DNA of 64,000 nt from Deltaproteobacteria bacterium (GCA_018399745.1 JAGYNZ010000007.1:1-64000); one strand, 5' to 3'; positions 8,056-16,519 are shown, counted from the first letter of the stretch. The notes: generated by a model not told the origin, from the letters alone. Translations and numbers: made by a program.

Positions 8056-9012
8056 ATGCCGATCAACGTGTTTGTCACCAATGATTTTGACCAGATGAGC
8101 AAGGTCGCCGCAAAAATCGTAAAAGAAAACATTATCACCACGCTTACTGCAAAAAAAAAGTTCGTCCTTGGACTGGCCACCGGAAATTCACCCACCAGCC
8201 TCTACAAGCACCTTGCTATGGCGGCCAATGCCGGTGAATTCGACAGCGCAAGGATTCGCAGTTTCAACCTCGATGAATATGTCGGGTTGCCCGGCGAAAA
8301 TGTCCAGCAGCGACTATTGCATCCCGAAAGTTACAGTTTTTTTATGATTCAGGAATTTTTCGGCCTGCTGAAACGGAAATTCATTGAGACGAGTGTGCCG
8401 TACGGCGCAATGATCGACCAGAAACGCATGATGCAGGAATTTGCAGCAAACCCTGACGATTGGGACGAATCAGGCGTTGATGCCGGAAAGGCTATTGTGA
8501 TTAAACCGGACGCCGCCTCTGAATATCTTGCATGGATTCGTTATGACGTCCTGGAAAGCTATGAAAAGAAAATTGCCAACGCCGGCGGCATAGACCTACA
8601 GATTATTGGCTCGGGCGGAAGGGGTCATGTTGCCTTTCATGAATCAGGCATACCATTTGATAACAGCCGGGTGATGCTGATCAAACTGGATGATAATACC
8701 GTTTCAAATGCGGTCACAGACGGCCATTTCAAGTCAAGGGACGATAGCCCTCGTTACGCGACCAGTATGGGCGCTGAGCTTGTCTATGAGGCCAAAACGG
8801 TCGTGCTCCTGGCCAATGGAGAGCGTAAGGCGAGACCTGTAGCAGAATCACTTCTCTGCGATCCCACACCTGACGTGCCGATTTCTTACGGCCAGATATA
8901 CGCCCGGAACGGCGGCAATCTGATCTATGTGCTCGATAAAGTGGCGGCGACTGATTTACTGGCCGATACGGATGCCCTGAAAAATAAAGGAATCACACTC
9001 GAGACGCTTTAA
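8056..9012 (+). CDS. Divergent NagB-like glucosamine-6-phosphate isomerase/deaminase
   Basis: The fold is that of NagB/6-phosphogluconolactonase: LGLATGNSPTSLYKHL (phosphate loop), FNLDEYVGL (contains the Asp equivalent to E. coli Asp72), then GSGGRGHVAFHE. In E. coli NagB the last block reads GVGNDGHIAFNE; here the Asp141 position is Arg while the catalytic His and Glu remain. The protein has 318 residues, about 50 longer than NagB, with the extra sequence between the Asp72 and His143 regions. NagB converts glucosamine-6-phosphate to fructose-6-phosphate and ammonia, or the reverse. Beside glmM, a biosynthetic role making glucosamine-6-phosphate is conceivable, but the substitution also allows altered chemistry or a regulatory role. 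Confidence 0.8.
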   Translation: MPINVFVTNDFDQMSKVAAKIVKENIITTLTAKKKFVLGLATGNSPTSLYKHLAMAANAGEFDSARIRSFNLDEYVGLPGENVQQRLLHPESYSFFMIQEFFGLLKRKFIETSVPYGAMIDQKRMMQEFAANPDDWDESGVDAGKAIVIKPDAASEYLAWIRYDVLESYEKKIANAGGIDLQIIGSGGRGHVAFHESGIPFDNSRVMLIKLDDNTVSNAVTDGHFKSRDDSPRYATSMGAELVYEAKTVVLLANGERKARPVAESLLCDPTPDVPISYGQIYARNGGNLIYVLDKVAATDLLADTDALKNKGITLETL

Positions 9013-9015
9013 ATC

Positions 9016-9942
9016 ATGCAGAAAATGGCCGTCAACCTGGAAGACAGAATTATCGCTCACATTCAACACACAGGTCCCCTGACAGGATCGGAACTCAGGG
9101 CATCGTTCAATGAAGAGAGCCTGATTCTGTGGCAGACCTGTTTGCGCTCTCCCAAACTTGTAACAACAAGGATTGGCACTCGATACCTGAGACTTGACAG
9201 TCGGGTAGACGGGTTCGCCCGTCTCTCTCCTTCAATTTTACGGGAGTTCCTGTCCTATTCGGTCATCGGCCTTATTGCTCATCCCCATCCCGTCTCACAA
9301 AAGGTGTCTGAAGTCACTGCTCATATTGAAAGGGTCAGCAAGCGCAAGTTTGACCTGGCTTATAGCATTGTTTCCAATCTCAGAAGGCAGCTCTGCGGGA
9401 TATGGAAAGACAACCTTCAGATCTGCTTCATTATTGCCGGGGACATTGTGTACAATATGGCCCATAATGTGCCCCGTCCCGAACGAAGCACCGGAGAGCT
9501 TGTCAAAGGTTCAGATATGGATTTGGTGGTTGTGCTCGAAGATAGCGCATCTGATGATGTGATAAAAAGTCTTGACGAGGCCATTTATAGTGAAAAATAC
9601 AGGGTGCTGACCTCGCCGGCATTGCGAGAAGAGATTGATTATATCGTCAAAAGGATGAGCCGGGTCAGGGAGCAGCTTCAGTTTGATACGTTCAAGCGCA
9701 TGATTGCCTGTAAGATTCTGGAGGAGGGTCGCTTGCTGTACGGAAGCGAGAATCTTTTTTTTGATATTAAAACACTGCTGAACACGCACTGGATCACGGC
9801 AAAGCTGGCGGAACTCGAGCAAAAGGCCCAGAACTTCCGGAAAAATGCAGAGGAATATCTTCTCGATGCCGACCCGGAAAAGGCCAAAAAGGAAAGTCTG
9901 TATTTATTTTATCCTTCTGAAGAATCAGAAGAATTTGAATAA
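9016..9942 (+). CDS. Nucleotidyltransferase-fold protein of unknown function
   Basis: The protein has 308 residues. The N-terminal 70 residues look like a small helical, possibly winged-helix, domain (GPLTGSELRASF). A nucleotidyltransferase-like core follows near residues 145-180: IIAGDIVYNMAHNVPRP, then KGSDMDLVVVLED, which matches the GS-x-x-D-x-D-hhhhh pattern of the DNA polymerase beta superfamily. The tail is charged and acidic. The first Met codon lies 3 bp after the NagB-like stop; an in-frame ATG follows at 9025. I do not recognise a named family. Its position between the amino-sugar genes and the YvcK-type gene suggests it modifies a nucleotide, sugar nucleotide or regulatory target of that pathway. 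Confidence 0.65.
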   Translation: MQKMAVNLEDRIIAHIQHTGPLTGSELRASFNEESLILWQTCLRSPKLVTTRIGTRYLRLDSRVDGFARLSPSILREFLSYSVIGLIAHPHPVSQKVSEVTAHIERVSKRKFDLAYSIVSNLRRQLCGIWKDNLQICFIIAGDIVYNMAHNVPRPERSTGELVKGSDMDLVVVLEDSASDDVIKSLDEAIYSEKYRVLTSPALREEIDYIVKRMSRVREQLQFDTFKRMIACKILEEGRLLYGSENLFFDIKTLLNTHWITAKLAELEQKAQNFRKNAEEYLLDADPEKAKKESLYLFYPSEESEEFE

Positions 9943-9966
9943 CATGAAGGTTTGAGGTGACATAAC

Positions 9967-10974
9967 ATGGTAAAAATTGTCACGATCGGCGGCGGCACCG
10001 GCGCACCGACCATTTTACGTGCCCTGATTAGAGCCGGATTTACGCAGATCACTGCTATCTGTACCGCAATGGATTCAGGCGGAAGGACTGGGACGATCCG
10101 TTCGGATGAACGCGACCGGGTAATTGCGGTCTCTGATTTATTGCGTAATTTGCTGGCGTTAATGCCGCCTCACAGCGCCGAAATGAACAACGTTACCATG
10201 TTTACCGAAATGTTAAACTTTTCAGACGGCCGCAACCGTAATCTTGGTTATACCATTTATTATGCCCTGTTAGAAAAATACAGAAACGACTATTTGCAGG
10301 TACAGCGCGCCCTGGAGCAACTATTGGGAATTCAGTTTATGGGACGCGCCATCCCAATTACCTCGATGTCGGCGAGTATTTGTTTTCTATCCATGGGAGG
10401 AATGATATATCATGGTGAGCACCAGTTGGACCTTTACGCGATGTCGCAAGATATGATTGCTAAAGTGTGGATTGAGCCAGTGGTGCCGGCTGTTCCTGAG
10501 GCCCTGGAAGCCATAGCCCAGGCCACTCATCTCATATTTTGTCCGGGCAGTCTCTATGGGTCGGTCATTGCAAACATGCTGCCCGCAGGCGTTATATCAG
10601 CTTTTCAAGAAACTCAGGCGACTAAAATTTTGATCAGCAATCTGGTCTCGGTACGCAACGAAACCCATAACTTTACCCCCTTGGATTATTGGCGTTTATT
10701 TCAAAACTACACCGGCCTGGAACGGCCTTTTGATATTATGGTGGTACCTGATTTGTCCAGAGAAACGTTTGAGCAGCAACATCCCGAAACAGCGGCGCAT
10801 TATGCTAAAGAATATTCCTATTTTTTGGGCTGGTCCGAGGCCGACCTGAAACCGTTACGTGATCAGAATGTCCACATTGAGCCGGCCGGCCACTATTCGT
10901 TAACCGTTCAATTTAATCGGCTGCGGCACGACCCTGATAAATTGGCGCACGTGTTAAAACGTTTGATTATTTAA
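9967..10974 (+). CDS. YvcK/CofD-family protein
   Basis: The 335-residue protein belongs to the UPF0052/CofD-like fold. It starts MVKIVTIGGGTGAPTILRAL, the nucleotide-sugar binding loop of the family, followed by CTAMDSGGRTGTIR and FCPGSLYGSVIANMLPAGV, which match the MxDxGGSTG and PGSLYTSVxPNLLVxG blocks of YvcK. In Bacillus subtilis, YvcK is needed for growth on gluconeogenic carbon sources and for localisation of a penicillin-binding protein, and it binds UDP-GlcNAc. It ends the amino-sugar operon, which fits such a role. CofD proper (lactyl-phospho transfer to Fo) is less likely, because no F420 genes are near. Confidence 0.85.
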   Translation: MVKIVTIGGGTGAPTILRALIRAGFTQITAICTAMDSGGRTGTIRSDERDRVIAVSDLLRNLLALMPPHSAEMNNVTMFTEMLNFSDGRNRNLGYTIYYALLEKYRNDYLQVQRALEQLLGIQFMGRAIPITSMSASICFLSMGGMIYHGEHQLDLYAMSQDMIAKVWIEPVVPAVPEALEAIAQATHLIFCPGSLYGSVIANMLPAGVISAFQETQATKILISNLVSVRNETHNFTPLDYWRLFQNYTGLERPFDIMVVPDLSRETFEQQHPETAAHYAKEYSYFLGWSEADLKPLRDQNVHIEPAGHYSLTVQFNRLRHDPDKLAHVLKRLII

Positions 10975-11020
10975 AGACAAGGAAATATTCATAATAAATT
11001 TCAATATGCAGATTCTTCCG

Positions 11021-11070
11021 GGTGCTTTTGAATAATGAGCTTGATCTGTCACCCCTTGGCAAAAAGCACC
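11021..11070. repeat. Inverted repeat after the amino-sugar operon
   Basis: GGTGCTTTTG (11021-11030) pairs with CAAAAAGCACC (11060-11070), with one bulged base and a loop of about 29 nt. It lies between the YvcK-type gene and the lipase-like gene. There is no T tract on the plus strand, so a terminator role is doubtful. Confidence 0.4.
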
Positions 11071-11098
11071 AAAAAACCATGATACGTTACCCCTTCAT

Positions 11099-12688
11099 AT
11101 GAAAAAACCTTTTTTTTGTGTCCTTATCTTACTCTTTCTCTTCATTACTGTGAACCAAAGAGCAGCAGCTGAAACAAGGTGCGATGCAGCTCAATATGGT
11201 GAACATACATGCCCTCCACAACATATTTTACCGATTGATCTTACCCGTGATAAGGTCCTTCTTGAGGTAAACCAGCCTGTAGTAGACATCAAGGCCAACG
11301 ATTCGAATAATCCTCTTATGGTCCTTCCTGAAGATAAGGTTTCCATTTCATTGAGCCTCGATACTGGTAGTTATGCAGAGCAGGAGGCAGACTGGTGGAT
11401 CGTTGCCGATACACCCTTTGGTCTATTCTCCTATGTCTACCCTGACTGGCAGAAAGATCTCCATTATTGCATTCAGGCCCCCCTGAATGGTTTTTCTGGT
11501 GTTCCTATACTCGACAGTCCTCTTCCCCAAGGCAGTTATACCTTTTATTTTGCCATTGATAATAATGCGGATGGAATAGCAGATGCTACATGGAGAGACT
11601 CAATAGAGGTTCATGTAGTCCCGCCTTTAAAGGCCGTAGACGATTCTACTGTAACTGATCGAACGCCGTTGATTCTGATTCATGGAAACAACAGTGAAGC
11701 AGAGCCTTATTACCGTTGGGGTGATTACCTGGAAAAAAGTGAACAAGATCCGGAATTTTCAGATAACTTCAAAATCTATCTCTTCCAATGGGATTCTAAT
11801 CGATCCAACAGGTTCAATGCTGCCGCCCTGGGAACATGCATAGACGGAATGACGGTGTTAAACGACAAGAAGTTGATGATATTAGCGCACAGCAGAGGAG
11901 GTCTTGTCTCTCGATATTTCCTGAACGACTGTGTTACAGAAAAAGGTATCTATTCAGGTCAACCGGCGGGCGAGCGGGTTGATTACCTGATAACCTTAGG
12001 CACTCCCCACAGGGGATCTCCGGGAGCTGATCCGTACTGGAGCATATTTTCCTTTGACTGCAAATACCAACCCTTCTTTGCTAAACAACTCAGTCTTTTC
12101 TATCTTAACTACATCTATGAGCCGTCTTATAATAATTTGCTATGGGATGACTTTGAAAATGAACTTACTGAAGACCCGGTGTGCTGGTATCCCTCTATCC
12201 TGGATAGTGAGACGGAATTCTGCTCGACCCTTCAATCTGCACAGAGTGATTTAGACGAATTAAACAGCGAAGACTCTTATTTAGATAAAATTATTGCCTT
12301 TGGAGGCAACGAATTCAATGAAGAACCCTTTCAGTGGGGGTTTGGGTGGTGCGAACATAAAGCCCTCTCTGCATTTTCAATTCTGTTGGCTGAGATCCCT
12401 GTAATCCCGACTGGTTATCCGGACACCCCAATTGACGACCAGTACCGTCCTTTTCAGGCCAACGATGGTATGGTCCCACTAACATCCGCCTTACTTCTAA
12501 AATCCGGTTCTCAAGGGCTGTTCACAGTCCAGAACGGTCAACTCATCTATGATCCTCAGGAACTAAATTCTCAATGCCGATTAAAGAAATGTATTGTTAT
12601 TGAGAATAGGCAAACGGATCATCTCGACTTTTTGGACGATGAGGAGATCATCGATCTAGTCATAAGTACAATTAAAAATATAAAATAA
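11099..12688 (+). CDS. Secreted alpha/beta hydrolase, lipase-like
   Basis: The 529-residue protein has a clear signal peptide (MKK, hydrophobic stretch, cleavage probably after AAA near residue 24). A beta-rich domain fills residues 30-180. The hydrolase core starts with the oxyanion segment LILIHGNNSEAE (about 190-200), has the nucleophile elbow AHSRGG with Ser near residue 265, LITLGTPHRGSP after it, and a probable catalytic His in TDHLDF near the C-terminus. This pattern fits PGAP1/lipase-type esterases acting outside the cytoplasm. Several paired cysteines could form periplasmic disulfides. It is a single gene with no clear ribosome site and no functional partners nearby. Confidence 0.75.
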   Translation: MKKPFFCVLILLFLFITVNQRAAAETRCDAAQYGEHTCPPQHILPIDLTRDKVLLEVNQPVVDIKANDSNNPLMVLPEDKVSISLSLDTGSYAEQEADWWIVADTPFGLFSYVYPDWQKDLHYCIQAPLNGFSGVPILDSPLPQGSYTFYFAIDNNADGIADATWRDSIEVHVVPPLKAVDDSTVTDRTPLILIHGNNSEAEPYYRWGDYLEKSEQDPEFSDNFKIYLFQWDSNRSNRFNAAALGTCIDGMTVLNDKKLMILAHSRGGLVSRYFLNDCVTEKGIYSGQPAGERVDYLITLGTPHRGSPGADPYWSIFSFDCKYQPFFAKQLSLFYLNYIYEPSYNNLLWDDFENELTEDPVCWYPSILDSETEFCSTLQSAQSDLDELNSEDSYLDKIIAFGGNEFNEEPFQWGFGWCEHKALSAFSILLAEIPVIPTGYPDTPIDDQYRPFQANDGMVPLTSALLLKSGSQGLFTVQNGQLIYDPQELNSQCRLKKCIVIENRQTDHLDFLDDEEIIDLVISTIKNIK

Positions 12689-13030
12689 ATTGCATTATTT
12701 ACTGATAATTAGATGAAAATTGCCAGAATAGATTAGTGGAAAACTTTATAGTCATTCGTTATTCTTATGAATCCGGTCACCAATCTGCATCTTGTAAATT
12801 GACAATTTTTTCTTCTCCTACTCGCTCAATTATCCTTATTAATTTGTCCCCTATTTTTTCCTTATGCAACAGTCGGTGTGATGATATATATTATTTATTG
12901 CGAGGAAGGGGTTGTGATGGATACAAAATCAGGTCATGAATCGGCCTTTCACAGACTTCGATCATTCTGCTGATCAATGGATAAAAATGAAATATCAGGC
13001 GGATAGTCAGGGTTAATCAAGGATAAAAAA
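12689..13030. other. No gene seen
   Basis: This is AT-rich spacer before the ATP-grasp gene. One open frame of 67 codons with a GTG start (12736-12939) has no family resemblance and no good ribosome site, and I do not call it a gene. Confidence 0.5.
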
Positions 13031-14203
13031 ATGGTGTTTTTTGTAGATAAACCATATATTTCCGATTTCTTCAAAATGACTGTCAGAGACAATGTTATTC
13101 CTGTTGTAGGCACAGAAACAGCAAAAAAATTAGGTCTCTATAATGGTACAAATTTGATCAGCGAGAACGAAGCCGTTGAGATGATTCGAAAGGCAGATGA
13201 TCCTCTAATATATATGACATCAGAGAACTCAATAAATTGGATAACTAAACACCTGTTTTTCAGCAAACTTCCTGAAAGGATAAGATTATTTAAAGATAAA
13301 TTAAAGTTTCGAGAACTGACAAAATCAATTTTTCCAAACTTCGCTTTTCAAGAAGTACAGATCAAAGACTTGAGAAAGATACAATTTGAAGAACTGCCAT
13401 TACCATTTATTATCAAACCTTCAGTTGGATTTTTTAGCATGGGGGTATATAGAGTTTCAAATTTCCAGGAGTGGCAAGCAACAATTGATTCAATAGTTGT
13501 TACAATGGAAAAAATCAGGGGTTTATACCCTGAAGAGGTATTGGATGCCAGTTCATTTATAATTGAACAATGCATTAACGGCGAGGAATTTGCAGTTGAT
13601 GCATATTATAACTCAACAGGCGAACCCGTTATTCTGAATATATTTAAACATATCTTTTCTTCAGATAAAGATGTCAGTGACAGGATTTACACTTCATCCA
13701 AACAAATTATCGAAAACAATCTTAAGGAATTCACTGATTTTGCAGAAAAGATAGGTGAATTAACCGGAGTAAAGAATTTTCCGGTACATATTGAGCTTAG
13801 AAGAGACAATGAGGGTTCTTTATTGCCCATTGAAATAAATCCGATGCGTTTTGGCGGTTGGTGTACAACGGCAGACATATCTTTCCTGGCTTACGGATTC
13901 AATCCTTACTTATATTATTACTCACAGAAAAAACCAAATTGGTCGGAAATCCTTAAAGGAAAAGAAGGCAAACTCTTTAGTATTATAGTATTAGACAATT
14001 CGACGGGCAAAGATATAGAGGGAATCACATCATTTGATTATGAAAAATTGCTCTCAAATTTTGAGAAACCAATAGAACTGCGAAAAGTTGATTATAAAAA
14101 GTATCCTGTTTTTGGCTTCCTGTTTGCGGAAACCAGAGAAGACAACTTTATTGAGCTCAAAAACATACTGGATTCAGACTTGAATGAATTTGTATCCACT
14201 TAA
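13031..14203 (+). CDS. ATP-grasp domain protein, orphan
   Basis: In this 390-residue protein the ATP-grasp core runs from about residue 85 to 300. It has LPFIIKPSVGFFSMGVYRV (the nucleotide-binding Lys strand), FIIEQCINGEEFAVDAYY (the E..GxEF motif), and HIELRRDNEGSLLPIEINPMRFGG with the metal-binding Glu and Asn. ATP-grasp enzymes ligate a carboxylate to an amine or thiol with ATP; the substrate cannot be told here. It has no ligase, peptide or transporter partner alongside. Base composition is visibly more AT-rich than the glm genes or the downstream ribosomal genes, which suggests it was acquired separately. Confidence 0.8.
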   Translation: MVFFVDKPYISDFFKMTVRDNVIPVVGTETAKKLGLYNGTNLISENEAVEMIRKADDPLIYMTSENSINWITKHLFFSKLPERIRLFKDKLKFRELTKSIFPNFAFQEVQIKDLRKIQFEELPLPFIIKPSVGFFSMGVYRVSNFQEWQATIDSIVVTMEKIRGLYPEEVLDASSFIIEQCINGEEFAVDAYYNSTGEPVILNIFKHIFSSDKDVSDRIYTSSKQIIENNLKEFTDFAEKIGELTGVKNFPVHIELRRDNEGSLLPIEINPMRFGGWCTTADISFLAYGFNPYLYYYSQKKPNWSEILKGKEGKLFSIIVLDNSTGKDIEGITSFDYEKLLSNFEKPIELRKVDYKKYPVFGFLFAETREDNFIELKNILDSDLNEFVST

Positions 14204-14291
14204 TATACAAACAGCATAAAATTCTCTTGTATAAGAGCGTAATATTAAGGCCGTTGAGCGGATATTGCGCTTCATTTCGTATCTGGAAATA

Positions 14292-14804
14292 ATGACGGAA
14301 ATACGGTCTAATATTGTACTGATCGGCATGCCCGGTGCAGGTAAAAGTACTGTCGGCGTGGTTTTGGCTAAACAGACTTCACGCGGCTTCGTAGACACGG
14401 ATGTCCTCATTCAGACCTCACAATGCCGTACCCTGCAGGAGATCGTTGACATGGACGGATATGCGGCCCTTCGAAATATCGAAGAGCGCATGCTGCTTGG
14501 GCTCTCTGTCCGCAACCACGTCATCGCTACCGGCGGCAGCGCCGTATACAGCGAACTTTCCATGCGCTACCTCAGGTCTGATGGCGCTGTAGTCTTTCTC
14601 GATGTTGACTTATCGATCCTGGAATCGAGGATCCATGATTTTAAGACCCGTGGTCTGGCAAAACGACCGGATCAGAGCTTTGCTGACCTGTTTCGCGAAC
14701 GCCTGTTGCTTTACATTAAGTATGCAGACATTACTATTAGGTGCGCCGGGTTGAATCAAGAGGATATCTGTGCAAAAATCATTAAAGAGGTAAAGAGCCG
14801 CTAG
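14292..14804 (+). CDS. aroK: Shikimate kinase
   Basis: This enzyme phosphorylates shikimate at O3 in aromatic amino acid synthesis. The protein has Walker A (GMPGAGKST), the FVDTD shikimate/Mg site, the ATGGSAVY loop with the substrate-binding glycines, and the lid segment around KRPDQ. At about 170 residues it has the family's usual size. I prefer the ATG at 14292 because Walker A then starts at the normal distance from the N-terminus; a TTG nine codons upstream (14265) is possible. It is not next to other aro genes here, although aroA is 46 kb away in the same window. Confidence 0.92.
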   Translation: MTEIRSNIVLIGMPGAGKSTVGVVLAKQTSRGFVDTDVLIQTSQCRTLQEIVDMDGYAALRNIEERMLLGLSVRNHVIATGGSAVYSELSMRYLRSDGAVVFLDVDLSILESRIHDFKTRGLAKRPDQSFADLFRERLLLYIKYADITIRCAGLNQEDICAKIIKEVKSR

Positions 14805-14854
14805 GGGTTCCATCCACTGAAATGTATGTATTCTACGTACAATCCGAATGAATA

Positions 14855-15679
14855 ATGGAAGCAAACAGGATTCGACTTAGATTATATTCAGCCATATTCA
14901 CTGCACTTCTCATGCTGGGCAGCTTGGGATTCATGTTCAGTGAAAATCTCTCGCTGTTAGATGCAATCTATTTTTCCATCGTAACAATGGCTACGGTTGG
15001 TTACGGTGACATTCATCCCCATTCTGCTGTTGGAAAAATTCTGGCCCTCCTCTTAATTATTGGAGGAGTGGGAACCTTTCTGGGTTTCGTAGCCATTATT
15101 ACCGACACATTTGTCAAGCGCCGGGAAGAATTAATTATGCAGCAAAAGCTTAACATGATAACCGGGCTTTTCTTCAGCGAAATAGGTAATGGATTATTGA
15201 AGCACTTTGCTCAACTTGATCCTGAGGTAGACAGGCTGCATAAAATTCTCAAGATCTCAAACGAATGGGGAAAAGCGGACTTCATTGAGGCGGCCAAAGG
15301 TCTGGAGCATCACCGTTTCGTAATAGATTCGCATCGGGGGAATCTTTTCGAACTGAGGGAATACCTGCACAAACAGGCCGGCCTGCTCCTTAGATTGTTA
15401 GAAAATCCGATTATTCACGAACAAGGAAAATTTTCTGATCTGCTCCGCGCAACATTTCACCTTCGTGACGAGCTGTTAAACCGCGAAGACCTCTCTGAAT
15501 TGCTGAGTTCTGATCGAAAGCATTTGGAGGGAGATATCATCCGGATTTACAGATTGCTGATATTTGAATGGTTGCGATACGTGCGTTATTTGAAAAAGGA
15601 CTATCCATATCTCTTCTCTTTGGCTGTTCGAGTCAATCCTTTTGATCTAGAGGCAAGTGCGGTTGTCAAAGGCCCTTAA
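14855..15679 (+). CDS. Two-helix potassium channel with cytoplasmic domain
   Basis: The N-terminal 90 residues have the TM1-pore-TM2 plan: a first helix, the pore helix, the K+ selectivity filter TVGYGD at about residues 46-51, and a second helix rich in Ile/Gly. The following 185 residues are soluble, highly charged and helical, and are not a recognisable RCK (Rossmann) domain. The channel would be a homotetramer in the inner membrane, letting K+ through under a ligand or signal sensed by the unusual C-terminal region. It follows aroK after 50 bp on the same strand, but a functional link is not evident. Confidence 0.85.
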   Translation: MEANRIRLRLYSAIFTALLMLGSLGFMFSENLSLLDAIYFSIVTMATVGYGDIHPHSAVGKILALLLIIGGVGTFLGFVAIITDTFVKRREELIMQQKLNMITGLFFSEIGNGLLKHFAQLDPEVDRLHKILKISNEWGKADFIEAAKGLEHHRFVIDSHRGNLFELREYLHKQAGLLLRLLENPIIHEQGKFSDLLRATFHLRDELLNREDLSELLSSDRKHLEGDIIRIYRLLIFEWLRYVRYLKKDYPYLFSLAVRVNPFDLEASAVVKGP

Positions 15680-15788
15680 CAATTGAATAACCCCTTTTCA
15701 ATGGAAAAATCATCATTGCGGATTCTTATAGATAAATGTTGACCCGCAAAGAGACATCTGCCCAGAACGGTGCTGGAGGTAAAAAGTC

Positions 15789-16316
15789 ATGCGTGTATTT
15801 CTGGTTCTGGTTGTTTTTGTATCACTTTTCTTGAGCGGATGTGTAGGATTGCCTGAGGGTGTATATCCTGTTGATGATTTTGATCTCAATAAGTATCTGG
15901 GTAAATGGTATGAGATTGCCCGACTTGATCATTCCTTTGAGCGAGGTCTGGATAGAGTAACCGCTGAATACTCTTTGCGTGATGATGGTGGAGTGAGGGT
16001 CATAAACAGAGGCCTTTCAATCGCAGAGAACAGATGGAAAGAAGCTGAAGGTAAGGCCTACTTTGTTAAGGCCCGAGATGAAGGATATTTGAAAGTATCC
16101 TTTTTTGGCCCATTCTATGGTTCATACGTGGTGTTTGAACTGGATAAAGAGAAATATCAGTATGCCTTTGTAACAAGTTACAATAAATCTTACCTTTGGC
16201 TTTTATCAAGGAGCATGACCGTGAATAAAGAACTTATAGATCGGTTCATAAAAAGGTCAAAAGATCTTGGTTACGATACCGGCAACCTTATATTTGTTAA
16301 GCATAAAATACCTTGA
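15789..16316 (+). CDS. blc: Outer-membrane lipoprotein lipocalin
   Basis: The 175-residue protein has a lipoprotein signal peptide with lipobox LSGC (Cys near residue 18) and the lipocalin start motif NKYLGKWYEIARLDHSFERG, with the invariant GxW. It continues with the family's TAEYSLRDDGGVRVINRG and the late block YLWLLSRS. Bacterial Blc binds fatty acids or lysophospholipids at the outer membrane and is usually a stress-response gene. A GGAGG ribosome site lies just upstream. It is a single gene, followed by a methyltransferase remnant. Confidence 0.93.
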   Translation: MRVFLVLVVFVSLFLSGCVGLPEGVYPVDDFDLNKYLGKWYEIARLDHSFERGLDRVTAEYSLRDDGGVRVINRGLSIAENRWKEAEGKAYFVKARDEGYLKVSFFGPFYGSYVVFELDKEKYQYAFVTSYNKSYLWLLSRSMTVNKELIDRFIKRSKDLGYDTGNLIFVKHKIP

Positions 16317-16370
16317 TATCCATTACGTGCGGCGGGCAATAATATCTGTGTATTAACCCAAAAGAATACT

Positions 16371-16519
16371 ATGGATATAACACTTCGAGAGATCTACAAT
16401 GGTTTTGCCGAAACCTGTGAAGAAAACTCCATATACTTTTTGATATAATGGAAGTCTTTAATTCTTTCTAGGCGTTTTTAGACGTAAAAAGGGGGCGATT
16501 GCTTGATTTAGGATTATGA
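16371..16519 (+). pseudogene. N-terminal remnant of a SAM-dependent methyltransferase
   Basis: Frame one reads MDITLREIYNGFAETCEEN and stops; from 16448 another frame reads EVFNSF, an amber stop, then FLDVKRGRLLDLG. Joined, these give the usual start of class I methyltransferases: an NxxAxxYExN helix, a short linker, and the first SAM-binding motif (LLDLG). The rest of the enzyme is gone: the frame closes at a TGA that overlaps the 3' end of the leftward Nudix gene. The remnant has at least one frameshift and one in-frame stop. I see no promoter or ribosome site. Confidence 0.6.

Noticed and set aside
9967-10974. CofD (F420 biosynthesis) assignment for the YvcK-type gene
   Set aside because: No F420 genes are nearby and the operon concerns amino sugars; YvcK is the better fit.
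12736-12939. Open frame of 67 codons between the lipase-like and ATP-grasp genes
   Set aside because: GTG start without ribosome site, no family resemblance, low-complexity AT-rich sequence.
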